DNA of 64,000 nt from contig NZ_SUPL01000005.1 in assembly GCF_005047595.1 (NCBI RefSeq), positions 186,001 to 250,000 of the forward strand, given 5' to 3'. Below, one piece after another: positions 55,601-63,285 of this stretch. The notes under the pieces were generated by a model. That model made no database searches, was not told the origin of the DNA, and saw nothing but the letters and a program-made list of their open reading frames with translations. This stretch comes from Pontimicrobium aquaticum (GTDB lineage Bacteria; Bacteroidota; Bacteroidia; Flavobacteriales; Flavobacteriaceae). Within the stretch, counting starts at the first letter, position 1. The number at the start of each line of letters is the position of its first letter. Made by a program: the position numbers and the translations under genes.

Positions 55601-56032
55601 AATAGCTAATTTAAACGGAATTGGATGCAGCTCAATCGCTTTTTGTTCTATACTAGCTAACAAAAGTTCAGATTCTTTAGAGTTTTCTTTTAATTGGAGT
55701 ACATTAACTAACTTATCGTTAACTTCAGGAAAATGATTTCCAATAATCTTAGAAGCCTCTAGATAATCTATTCCTTTTTGAAACTTAAACAACTTTGAAA
55801 TAGGCTTGACAATAAATTTTACAAACAATGCACCTTCAACAGCTACAAATAACCAAAACAATATAGTCCTTCCTATTGGGCTTAGCCATAAAGTATATTC
55901 TATTAACAGGGTTAACAAAAAGTACAATAACCCAATAGCGAAGAATAAAATAGCACCTTTTATAAGTTCATTAGTGTAGTACTTTTTTATAAACGCTTCA
56001 AGCTTATTTTGTATGTTGTTAAAATTGCTCAA
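52688..56032 (-). CDS. DUF4175 family large membrane-anchored coiled-coil protein
   Basis: The 1114-residue protein has three N-terminal membrane segments (about residues 22-45, 52-75, 150-170), then a beta-rich region, then a very long Lys/Glu/Gln coiled coil from about 480 to 780, and a Gly/Gln/Glu-rich low-complexity stretch around 930-1000. I recognise it as DUF4175, common in Bacteroidota. Its function is unknown. The composition suggests a rod or tether in the periplasm. The ybeY gene overlaps its 3' end. Confidence 0.88.
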   Translation of the reverse strand: MSNFNNIQNKLEAFIKKYYTNELIKGAILFFAIGLLYFLLTLLIEYTLWLSPIGRTILFWLFVAVEGALFVKFIVKPISKLFKFQKGIDYLEASKIIGNHFPEVNDKLVNVLQLKENSKESELLLASIEQKAIELHPIPFKLAINFKSNIKYLKYAAIPLLIILLSFVSGKYNWFSDSYERVVNYKTAYEPPAPFQFFVINDSLKAIENNDFTLIVQTEGEVIPDNVQISYNDETYYLKQINSGVFEYIFTQPKETVNFHLQANEVVSKDYKLEVVNTPTLLSFDLVLDYPAYTKKQDEILKSNGNAIVPQGTKVTWNLKTKSTDNVVLNTQDSLVNFQGNDNEFQLSKRLYKSLDYSLQTSNKNLKDYESLAFSINVIRDQYPELNVKMEQDSTDSQTLYFYGQVSDDYGLSKLQLVYYPSDAEDDKKVEKLIVSNSNFDEFVSVFPNQLNLKEGVSYDLYFEVFDNDVLSNYKSTKSNTFSYRKLTKDEVEQEQLKEQSETIEDLNNSFEKLEEQDEELKEFSKTQKEKSELNFNDKKKLENFLKRQKEQDELMKNFNKQLKENLDEFQKDKEDPFKESLKQRLEENQEQLKQDEELLKELEKLSEKIQKEELSQKLEELAKQNKNRKRSLQQLLELTKRYYVTMKSEKIRAELEELAKEQEELAEESEKNNTKERQDELNKKFEDIQKKLEELRKENQKLIEPLDVPNDQKKEEDIKKEQQEASQNLEKKEQTQDQENKQQQQNNAKKNQKKAAQKMKQMSEQMQQSMMSGSAEQMSEDIDMLRQVLDNLVLYSFDQEDVMDKFKSIQVNHNEYAKYLIKQQNLREHFEHVDDSLFALSLRQPTLSENINKEITEVFFNIDKSLEQLAENRLYQGVAAQQYAVTSANSLASLLSDILDNMENQMNPSPGQGQGGDMQLPDIIMSQEELNKQMEEGLKKSQVGQKKEGEKGKEGNEGEQKEGEGQQQEGEGGNSEELNGELFKIYQQQQQLRQALEDKLGKEGNKGAGNNLLKEMESIEKDLLNRGFTNRTLQRMMNLQYQLLKLENATFQQGEDNKRKSKTNQQQFNNLTNTKLQQAKQYFNTTEILNRQALPLQQVYKQKVQEYFKKTND

Positions 56033-56156
56033 TACCCTATTTTTAATAGTTTCAATTAATAAATCTACAATTTTATTGTTAACTTGTATTATAATTTATT
56101 TATAACATTCTGTTAAAGTCGATAACAGACATTTTCAATCGATTTATTGTGGAAAG

Positions 56157-57200
56157 ATGAAAGATTTAAAATACTTAGCCGCATTTACAATTCCTGTTAC
56201 AGCTTTTATTGGTTTATCACTAAAGGGTTATTGGTCTTTTTTAACGCCTTTTTACTCGTTTGTGCTTATCCCTATTTTTGAACTATTATTACCTCAAGAC
56301 AATAGTAATTATAATGATAAGGACATTGCTTCAAAAAAACGAAATAAGCTTTTTGATTGGTTACTCTATCTTAATCTTCCTATAACTTATGGGTTATTGG
56401 TAATTGCATTAATAACCGTTACAAATAATCAACTACAAACATTTGAATTTATTGGGTTAATGCTTTCTGTTGGAATGGTTTTAGGAACTAACGGAATTAA
56501 TGTAGGCCACGAATTAGGTCATAGACAAAAAACCAACGAGCGGTTTATTGGTAAAGCATTGTTGCTTCCGTCGTTGTATATGCATTTTTACATAGAACAC
56601 AATTATGGTCATCATCTACATGCTGCCACAAAGGAAGATCCTGCAACCGCAAGATATAACCAAACAGTATATTCGTTTTGGATTACCTCAACAATCAGAC
56701 AATATATAAGCGCATGGAAGATTCAATTAAAACTTCTTAAAAACCAGAATACTTCGTTTTTATCTTTTAAAAATGATATGTTTTGGTATCTCATACTGCA
56801 AAGTTTATACTTGTTTGTGGCGTTTCTACTTTTTGGAAAATTAGGATTATTATTTTCTATTGGTGCTGCAATAACAGGGTTTTTATTACTAGAAACTGTT
56901 AACTATATAGAGCATTATGGCTTATTAAGAAAGAAAGCAGCATCTGGCAGATACGAACGTGTAAAAGAAGTACATTCATGGAACTCCAATCATGTTGTTG
57001 GGAGAATTGTGTTGTATGAACTTACAAGACATAGCGATCATCATTTTAAATCCTCAAAAAAATATCAAATTTTGGAGTGTCACGACACAAGTCCACAAAT
57101 GCCTTATGGCTACCCAACATCTATGGTATTAGCGTTAATACCTCCTTTGTGGTTTAATATAATGAATAAGCGTGTTCCACGTGAAATGATTAGTTTTTAA
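56157..57200 (+). CDS. alkB: AlkB-type alkane 1-monooxygenase
   Basis: The 347-residue membrane protein has the histidine boxes of integral-membrane di-iron hydroxylases: HELGHRQ, EHNYGHHLHAA and RHSDHHF, plus NYIEHYGL. Between them are about six membrane segments. It hydroxylates terminal carbons of alkanes or similar chains, needing electrons from rubredoxin or ferredoxin and a reductase, none of which is adjacent. The last codons contain a parS-like sequence (57173-57188). Confidence 0.9.
   Translation: MKDLKYLAAFTIPVTAFIGLSLKGYWSFLTPFYSFVLIPIFELLLPQDNSNYNDKDIASKKRNKLFDWLLYLNLPITYGLLVIALITVTNNQLQTFEFIGLMLSVGMVLGTNGINVGHELGHRQKTNERFIGKALLLPSLYMHFYIEHNYGHHLHAATKEDPATARYNQTVYSFWITSTIRQYISAWKIQLKLLKNQNTSFLSFKNDMFWYLILQSLYLFVAFLLFGKLGLLFSIGAAITGFLLLETVNYIEHYGLLRKKAASGRYERVKEVHSWNSNHVVGRIVLYELTRHSDHHFKSSKKYQILECHDTSPQMPYGYPTSMVLALIPPLWFNIMNKRVPREMISF
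57173..57188 (+). other. parS-like site (14 of 16) in the last codons of alkB
   Basis: TGTTCCACGTGAAATG differs from the parS consensus only in the last two bases. It lies 4.9 kb from the exact site at 52226 and encodes VPRE near the AlkB C-terminus. Confidence 0.45.
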
Positions 57201-57314
57201 GAAAAAAAAGTATAGACCGCTTCGATATTAGAATAAAGAGAAGCTCATTTTTCTAACAAATCTTTCTTTTAAAAGTCTTTTGTCTATCTTCTTTTATCTT
57301 TTGTCTTATCCATC

Positions 57315-57322
57315 TATCTTTG
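57315..57322 (+). promoter_or_regulatory. -7 promoter box TATCTTTG of gltX
   Basis: The box fits TAnnTTTG and lies 16 bases before the gltX ATG. The upstream gap is rich in TCTTTT repeats with no clear -33 element. Confidence 0.5.
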
Positions 57323-57338
57323 CAGCAAATTTTAAAGC

Positions 57339-58961
57339 ATGAACAATAACGTACGCGTGCGCTTTGCGCCTAGTCCAACAGGACCATTACATATTGGAGG
57401 CGTAAGAACAGCCCTTTTCAATTATTTATTTGCAAAAAAACACAACGGAACGTTTGTGTTACGTATTGAAGATACCGATCAAAATAGATATGTTGAAGGT
57501 GCTGAAGACTACATTATTAACGCTTTAAATTGGTGTGGAATCCCTTTTGATGAAGGTCCTACTTCGGCTACGCTCAGTACAGGCTCCAAAAATGAGCAAT
57601 TTGGTCCATATAGACAAAGCGAACGCAAGCTTTTATATAAACAGTATGCTGAAGAATTAATTGCAAAAGGCAAAGCCTATTACGCTTTTGATACAGCCGA
57701 AGCCTTAGACGCTCATAGAAAAGACCATGAAGCTAAAGGGAAAACATTTATCTATAATTGGCATAACCGATTAAAATTAAGCAATTCTTTATCACTTTCA
57801 GAAAATGAAGTCAAGGCAAAAATAGAAGCTGGAGACGATTATGTGATTCGATTTAAATCACCTCAAGATGAAACACTTCACTTAAAAGATATTATTCGTG
57901 GTGATATAAAAATAGATACCAATGTGCTTGACGATAAAGTGCTTTTTAAAAGCGATGGTATGCCAACCTATCATTTAGCTAATATTGTAGATGATCATTT
58001 AATGGAAATATCTCATGTTATTAGAGGTGAAGAATGGTTGCCTTCTTTAGCATTGCACCAACAATTGTACGATGCATTTGGATGGAATGCTCCTGAATTT
58101 GCACATTTACCACTGATTTTAAAACCCACAGGAAAAGGAAAATTAAGTAAGCGTGATGGTGATAAATTAGGGTTTCCTGTATTTCCATTAGAATGGAAAG
58201 ACCCTAAAACTAGAGAGGTTTCAAGAGGTTATAAAGAAGATGGCTATTTTCCAGAAGCCATGGTAAACTTTTTAGCCTTTTTAGGCTGGAACCCTGGAAC
58301 TGAGCAAGAAATTTTTAGTTTAAAAGAATTAATCAATGCTTTCGAATTAGAACGTGTCAATAAATCTGGAGCGCGTTTTGACCCTGAAAAAATCAAGTGG
58401 TTTAACCATCATTATATGCAAGAACAAGATAATGAAGAGCTTGCAAAGGTGTTTAAGCCAATTGTTGATGCAAAATTAAATGTCATTGCGAGTGAAACGA
58501 AGCAATCTGTCGCAATTGATGAGATTACCACGTCGCAAGCTCCTCGTAATGACAGTAATATTGACGAAAACTTTATTGCATTAGTCGTTGGGTTGGTTAA
58601 AGAACGTGCCACTTTTATAAGCGACTTTTGGGATTTAACACACTACTTCTTCTCCACGCCTAATAATTATGATGAAAAAGCCTTAAAAAAAGCTTTTAAA
58701 GAGGGTTCTGAAGATGTTTTAAGAGATGTAATGGCATTAATTAATGCTATTAATGATTATACAACCGAGAACATTCAAAACACGATTAAAGGTTGGATTA
58801 CATCAAACGAAATTGGTTTTGGTAAAGTCATGATGCCTTTACGACTAGCATTGGTTGGTGCTTTGCAAGGTCCTGATGTGTTTGATATTATGTTTATGAT
58901 TGGTAAAAATGAAACCCTTAAACGTATGGAAAATGCCATAGCATTTATAACTAAAAGGTAA
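57339..58961 (+). CDS. gltX: Glutamate--tRNA ligase with an inserted palindromic element
   Basis: The 540-residue class I synthetase charges tRNA-Glu. It has the HIGH motif in PSPTGPLHIGG and the KMSKS equivalent KLSKRDGDK. Codons 382-405 (VIASETKQSVAIDEITTSQA then PRND) coincide exactly with a 72-bp palindromic repeat, adding about 24 residues between the catalytic core and the anticodon-binding part. Typical flavobacterial GltX proteins are somewhat shorter. The frame is kept and the rest of the protein looks normal, so it is probably functional. The last 11 bases overlap the convergent beta-barrel gene. Confidence 0.96.
   Translation: MNNNVRVRFAPSPTGPLHIGGVRTALFNYLFAKKHNGTFVLRIEDTDQNRYVEGAEDYIINALNWCGIPFDEGPTSATLSTGSKNEQFGPYRQSERKLLYKQYAEELIAKGKAYYAFDTAEALDAHRKDHEAKGKTFIYNWHNRLKLSNSLSLSENEVKAKIEAGDDYVIRFKSPQDETLHLKDIIRGDIKIDTNVLDDKVLFKSDGMPTYHLANIVDDHLMEISHVIRGEEWLPSLALHQQLYDAFGWNAPEFAHLPLILKPTGKGKLSKRDGDKLGFPVFPLEWKDPKTREVSRGYKEDGYFPEAMVNFLAFLGWNPGTEQEIFSLKELINAFELERVNKSGARFDPEKIKWFNHHYMQEQDNEELAKVFKPIVDAKLNVIASETKQSVAIDEITTSQAPRNDSNIDENFIALVVGLVKERATFISDFWDLTHYFFSTPNNYDEKALKKAFKEGSEDVLRDVMALINAINDYTTENIQNTIKGWITSNEIGFGKVMMPLRLALVGALQGPDVFDIMFMIGKNETLKRMENAIAFITKR
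58482..58553. repeat. 72-bp palindromic element inside gltX
   Basis: The ends are inverted: GTCATTGCGAG at the left and CTCGTAATGAC at the right (ten of eleven pairs). Inside, AAGCAATCTGTC and TGATGAGATTAC match blocks of the intergenic repeat at 6982-7087. Length is 72 bp, exactly 24 codons in the gltX frame, starting on a codon boundary. Codon choice (GCG, ACG, TCG) is unlike the AT-rich surroundings. Confidence 0.85.
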
Positions 58962-59634
58962 ACAAAGCTGTAAACATGATGGTTTCTGGATTACCCTTAA
59001 AACTAACATCTTCATTAAGATTATCGTTAAGTTTTTCAAACATGTTTAAAAAACCATAAATATATTGAGCTCTTAGTCTCAATGGTCCAAAGCCTGCAGT
59101 GGCTCCAATTGCTCCATTAATATTAAATTTAGACATTTCAGTGATATCTGAAGCCGATAAATTGTCATAACCATTAATATAATAACTTTCTTGTTGGCTG
59201 TTTTTAAACTCCAAATCGCCATTGTATTGTAATTGTGGACCAACATCAATAGTAAAGTTATTACCAATAATTTTTCCGTGAAACAAAAAACCTAATTGCG
59301 CTGCCATAAGCTTATATTCTATTTGCTCGTCACCAGCAACAAGATCAGTCATTCTGCCAGAAATTTCAAAAGTGTTTTCAGAAATTTGCATACCATAACT
59401 TACGGTGTACCATCGGTTTGGAATATCGACTGTTGCAGCAAGAGCAACAATAAAACCATTTCCTTTAGTAGTAGTAAAATTATCTGTTTTAATATTAAAC
59501 AGACTAATGCCTCCACCTATACCAAATCCATTTTTAATATCATAACTTTTATGCTGTGCCTGAGTTATTGTAACAAAAAGCATACTTAGTGCTACTAATA
59601 AGGTAAGTTGTTTGTTTTTCATAGGATTTTTCAT
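58951..59634 (-). CDS. Outer-membrane beta-barrel protein
   Basis: The 227-residue protein has a signal peptide (LLVALSMLFVTITQA) and alternating hydrophobic beta-strands (GFGIGGGISLF, WYTVSYGMQIS, LMAAQLGFLFHGK) ending in FTF, the terminal aromatic expected of outer-membrane barrels. It resembles the generic Bacteroidota beta-barrel porin-like family; the ligand is unknown. ATG 59634 is chosen because a -7 box lies 10 bases upstream; earlier in-frame codons fall before the promoter. Confidence 0.75.
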   Translation of the reverse strand: MKNPMKNKQLTLLVALSMLFVTITQAQHKSYDIKNGFGIGGGISLFNIKTDNFTTTKGNGFIVALAATVDIPNRWYTVSYGMQISENTFEISGRMTDLVAGDEQIEYKLMAAQLGFLFHGKIIGNNFTIDVGPQLQYNGDLEFKNSQQESYYINGYDNLSASDITEMSKFNINGAIGATAGFGPLRLRAQYIYGFLNMFEKLNDNLNEDVSFKGNPETIMFTALFTF

Positions 59635-59644
59635 CGTTCGGAAA

Positions 59645-59652
59645 CAAATATA
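59645..59652 (-). promoter_or_regulatory. -7 promoter box TATATTTG of the beta-barrel gene
   Basis: The minus strand reads TATATTTG, ten bases before the ATG at 59634. A TTG lies 15 bases farther upstream, slightly closer than usual. Confidence 0.55.
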
Positions 59653-59698
59653 ACTTAATTTAGTAATCAAATATTTTTAACCATTTAATATTCTTGTT

Positions 59699-60628
59699 AT
59701 GGAACAATTTGTTTTTATACCTATCGCTTTTTTTGGACTAATAATTTTAATTTCTGCATTTTTTATTGTCAAACAGCAAACCGCTGCTGTTATTGAGCGT
59801 TTTGGTAAATTTCAAAGTATACGCCATTCTGGATTGCAATTAAAAATCCCTTTAGTTGATCGCATTGCTGGAAAGTTAAGTTTAAAAATTCAACAACTAG
59901 ATGTCATTATTGAAACGAAAACTTTAGATGATGTATTTGTGCGCTTAAAAGTTTCTGTACAGTATAAAGTAATACGCGATAAAGTGTATGATGCATTTTA
60001 TAAGCTAGATTATCCTCACGACCAAATTACAAGTTATGTGTTTGATGTGGTTCGTGCCGAAGTACCTAAAATGAAGCTGGATGATGTGTTTGTAAAAAAA
60101 GATGATATCGCTTTGGCTGTAAAAGCCGAATTAAACGACGCAATGTCTGATTATGGTTTCGATATTATTAAAACACTTGTTACTGATATAGACCCTGATG
60201 CACAAGTAAAAGCGGCAATGAATAGAATTAATGCATCAGAGCGTGAAAAAATTGCAGCACAGTTTGAAGGTGATGCTGCTCGTATTCTTATAGTGGAAAA
60301 AGCAAAAGCTGAAGCTGAAAGCAAGCGTTTACAAGGTCAAGGTATTGCAGATCAACGACGTGAAATTGCTCGTGGTTTGGAAGAATCAGTAGAAGTTCTT
60401 AACAAGGTTGGCATCAACTCGCAAGAAGCCTCTGCTTTAATTGTAGTAACACAACACTATGATACACTTCAAGCTATTGGTGGTGAAACAAACAGTAATT
60501 TAATCTTGTTGCCTAATTCACCTCAAGCAGGAAGTAATATGTTAAACGATATGGTGGCTAGTTTTACTGCTAGTAACCAAATTGGGGAGGCAATGAAGAA
60601 TAAAAATGATAAAAAGAAAGATGAATAA
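59699..60628 (+). CDS. SPFH (stomatin/band 7) domain membrane protein
   Basis: The 309-residue protein has one N-terminal membrane segment (PIAFFGLIILISAFFIV) followed by an SPFH domain: AAVIERFGKFQSIRHSGLQLKIPLVD, then VRLKVSVQYKV, then a helical region with AEAESKRLQGQGIADQRREIA. Such proteins form large membrane rings or scaffold other proteins. Its closest relatives are HIR/stomatin-like. It is followed by an overlapping gene for a small secreted protein. Confidence 0.93.
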   Translation: MEQFVFIPIAFFGLIILISAFFIVKQQTAAVIERFGKFQSIRHSGLQLKIPLVDRIAGKLSLKIQQLDVIIETKTLDDVFVRLKVSVQYKVIRDKVYDAFYKLDYPHDQITSYVFDVVRAEVPKMKLDDVFVKKDDIALAVKAELNDAMSDYGFDIIKTLVTDIDPDAQVKAAMNRINASEREKIAAQFEGDAARILIVEKAKAEAESKRLQGQGIADQRREIARGLEESVEVLNKVGINSQEASALIVVTQHYDTLQAIGGETNSNLILLPNSPQAGSNMLNDMVASFTASNQIGEAMKNKNDKKKDE

Positions 60629-61157
60629 AATATATTCTAAACCAATATTGATGCTGTTACTTGTTTGTAGCAGCATTTCTTTTGCTCAAGATAAATCTGA
60701 GTTAAAGGCACAAGCGTTAAAAGATGCAAAAGCCACGTCTCACGCAACACTTAAATTTGATTTTGAAACTGTTTTAAAACACACTTATCCTGGTGTTGTG
60801 ACATTAATGGGTGGAAAAGAAAAAGCTATGGATTTATTAGAATCTACGTTTAATTCTATGGCTCAAGATGGTTTTGTGTTTGAAAAAGCTGAAATAGTTG
60901 GTGTTTCTGACATTGTTTACGAACAAGACGAGTATCGTTGCTACATAGAAAGTTACAATCAAATGATAATGAACAACCTAAGAATTAAGTCTAAGGGTTA
61001 TTTATTGGGTATTTATGATACAAATTTAAAATACTGGTATTTTATTGAGGCTAAACAATTAAAAAACAATGCTTTGATGGATCAGGTATTTCCAAGCTTT
61101 AAAACAAGCCTTGTTATTCCTGATAATGAAATGACTCAAGAAAAAATTGAAAACTAA
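60621..61157 (+). CDS. Secreted hypothetical protein
   Basis: I recognise no named family. The 178-residue protein has a signal peptide (SKPILMLLLVCSSISFAQ) and a compact mature domain with VLKHTYPGVVTLMGGKEKAMDLLES. ATG 60621 overlaps the SPFH gene by eight bases; an ATG at 60606 is also in frame but would put charged residues before the signal. It likely belongs to the same transcript. A strong hairpin follows the stop codon. Confidence 0.7.
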   Translation: MNKIYSKPILMLLLVCSSISFAQDKSELKAQALKDAKATSHATLKFDFETVLKHTYPGVVTLMGGKEKAMDLLESTFNSMAQDGFVFEKAEIVGVSDIVYEQDEYRCYIESYNQMIMNNLRIKSKGYLLGIYDTNLKYWYFIEAKQLKNNALMDQVFPSFKTSLVIPDNEMTQEKIEN

Positions 61158-61167
61158 ACTTCAATAA

Positions 61168-61203
61168 AAAACCTCGAAACTAATTGTTTTGAGGTTTTTT
61201 TGT
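61168..61203. terminator. Bidirectional terminator between convergent genes
   Basis: AAAACCTCGAAAC pairs with GTTTTGAGGTTTT with one G-T pair. The plus strand is followed by a T run, and A bases precede the stem for the minus strand. It lies between the secreted protein gene and glnS. Confidence 0.85.
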
Positions 61204-61208
61204 GTTTT

Positions 61209-63221
61209 CTAAATAGCATTAGCTTCAGCAACCAAAATCTCGTTTTTATCTTCTAAGGCTTTTTCTATAAACTCATTAATCGAATCGTTACGTTCTAAAC
61301 CATTTTTAAGTAGTTCTTTTAACACTACCATTGTGGCAATACGTGTGCCTACTTTTTTTACAGCGGTTCCAAATAACGGTTCTAATTCATCATAAGACAC
61401 ATCTTTAGCTAATTCCTGAATGTCTGCTTTTACTTTTTGTTGCTTTTCTTCAGGTAAATTCGTGTATTTTTTTCCTAATTGCTGAATGACATTAATTGCC
61501 TTTCGTTGAGATTGTTGTTGTGTTTTTTGCTGATTTTGAGTACTTTTTTGCTTAGGTTTTTGCTTTTGCTTTACCCAAGAATCTCGTAAACCAACCGTTT
61601 TATTGAATACCAAGTTTTCTGGTGTTGAATCGTCATCCACATTAAAATACCCTAAACGCTGAAATTGGAAGCGTTCTCCAACCTTTACGTCAGCTAAACT
61701 AGGCTCAACAAAAGCATTGATGATTTTTAAAGAATTAGGATTAATAAACTCCATAAAATCTTTATCTGGATAACTGTCTGGAGCTTCATCCATAAATAGT
61801 CTATCATACTCCCTAATTTCTGCTTTAACAGCATGTTTTATTGATACCCAATGAAGTGTGCCTTTTACTTTTTTAGAGGTGTCTTCTGAATACTTACAAT
61901 GAACTTCAGTAATATTTCCTTCAGAATCTTTAACAACCTTTTCTGCTTTAATGATGTAGGCATTTTTAAGACGTACCTCACCTCCTAGTTTTAATCTAAA
62001 GAATTTATTTCCAGCTTCTTCTTTAAAATCTTCTTTTTCGATATAAATCTCCCTAGAAAAAGGAACTTTTCTACTTCCTGCTGAAGTATCCTCTGGGTTG
62101 TTTTCAGCTTCAAACCATTCTTCTTTGCTTTCAGGGTAATTGGTAATCACTACTTTTAAAGGATCTAAAACAGCCATTACACGCGGTGCTGTTTTATTTA
62201 AATCTTCTCGAATACAAAACTCCAACAACGATACATCAATGACGTTTTCACGTTTAGCTACACCAACTTTTTCTATAAAATTTCTTATAGAATCTGGTGT
62301 GTAACCTCTTCGGCGCAAACCTGAGATAGTAGGCATACGAGGGTCGTCCCAACCTGAAACGATACCATCTTCTACTAATTTGAGTAGCTTTCGCTTACTC
62401 ATAATGGTATAACTAAGGTTTAATCTAGCAAATTCTCGTTGCTTAGGAGTTAAAGGATACTCCTTGGCACTATAATCATATACCTGCTCCTTAAACCAAT
62501 CGTAAAGCTTTCTATGAGGTTTAAACTCTAAAGAGCATAGTGAGTGTGAAATTTGTTCGATGTAATCACTCTCACCGTGTGTCCAATCATACATTGGATA
62601 AATACACCAATCGTTTCCTGTTCTATGGTGATGTGCGTGCATAATACGATACATTATTGGGTCTCGCATCAGCATATTAGGATCTTCCATGTCAATTTTA
62701 GCGCGAAGTACATGTGTTCCTGCTGGAAACTCACCGTTTTTCATGCGCTCAAATAACTCTAGGTTTTCTTCTACACTTCTATTTCTGTATGGACTGTTAG
62801 TTCCTACTTGTGTTGGCGTTCCTTTTTGTTCAGCAATAGCTTCACTTGGCTGCGAATCGACATAAGCTTTTCCATCTTTTATCATTTGTACCGCCCAATC
62901 GTACAGCTGTTGAAAATAATCGGATGAGTATAATTCATTTGCCCATTTGTATCCTAACCAAGTAATATCTCGTTTTATAGCATCAACATATTCCTGTTCT
63001 TCTTTGGTAGGATTGGTATCATCAAAACGAAGATTTACAGGTGCATTGTATTTTTCTCCTAAACCAAAACTAATACCAATAGCTTTAGTGTGACCAATGT
63101 GTAAATACCCATTTGGCTCTGGTGGAAAACGAAAACGTAAGTTGTTTTTGGGCATTCCATTACGTAAATCTTCCTCTATGATATGCTCAATAAAATTGAG
63201 TGATTTTGTTTCTTCAGACAT
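61209..63221 (-). CDS. glnS: Glutamine--tRNA ligase with C-terminal extension
   Basis: The 670-residue class I synthetase charges tRNA-Gln. It has the HIGH motif in PPEPNGYLHIGHTKAI and the KMSKS equivalent in YTIMSKRKLL. The anticodon-binding barrels end near residue 555. After them come a Gln/Lys-rich linker (KQKQKPKQKSTQNQQKTQQQ) and a helical tail of about 85 residues, absent from E. coli GlnRS (554 residues). The tail may help bind tRNA, as the YqeY-type tail of Deinococcus GlnRS does, but similarity is not established. A -7 box lies 17 bases before the ATG. Confidence 0.96.
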   Translation of the reverse strand: MSEETKSLNFIEHIIEEDLRNGMPKNNLRFRFPPEPNGYLHIGHTKAIGISFGLGEKYNAPVNLRFDDTNPTKEEQEYVDAIKRDITWLGYKWANELYSSDYFQQLYDWAVQMIKDGKAYVDSQPSEAIAEQKGTPTQVGTNSPYRNRSVEENLELFERMKNGEFPAGTHVLRAKIDMEDPNMLMRDPIMYRIMHAHHHRTGNDWCIYPMYDWTHGESDYIEQISHSLCSLEFKPHRKLYDWFKEQVYDYSAKEYPLTPKQREFARLNLSYTIMSKRKLLKLVEDGIVSGWDDPRMPTISGLRRRGYTPDSIRNFIEKVGVAKRENVIDVSLLEFCIREDLNKTAPRVMAVLDPLKVVITNYPESKEEWFEAENNPEDTSAGSRKVPFSREIYIEKEDFKEEAGNKFFRLKLGGEVRLKNAYIIKAEKVVKDSEGNITEVHCKYSEDTSKKVKGTLHWVSIKHAVKAEIREYDRLFMDEAPDSYPDKDFMEFINPNSLKIINAFVEPSLADVKVGERFQFQRLGYFNVDDDSTPENLVFNKTVGLRDSWVKQKQKPKQKSTQNQQKTQQQSQRKAINVIQQLGKKYTNLPEEKQQKVKADIQELAKDVSYDELEPLFGTAVKKVGTRIATMVVLKELLKNGLERNDSINEFIEKALEDKNEILVAEANAI

Positions 63222-63237
63222 CTTTAAAAATAAAAGA

Positions 63238-63245
63238 CAAAGTTA
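63238..63245 (-). promoter_or_regulatory. -7 promoter box TAACTTTG of glnS
   Basis: The minus strand reads TAACTTTG, 16 bases before the glnS ATG, in a short gap shared with the divergent folB promoter. Confidence 0.5.
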
Positions 63246-63261
63246 TTAAATATTAGTGTAA

Positions 63262-63269
63262 TATATTTG
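63262..63269 (+). promoter_or_regulatory. -7 promoter box TATATTTG of folB
   Basis: The box fits TAnnTTTG and ends 16 bases before the TTG start of folB. Confidence 0.55.
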
Positions 63270-63285
63270 CTGAAAATATTTTGTT

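Noticed and set aside
58412-58612. Minus-strand open frame across the gltX repeat
   Set aside because: It is a shadow of gltX and the palindromic element; no promoter or family features support it.
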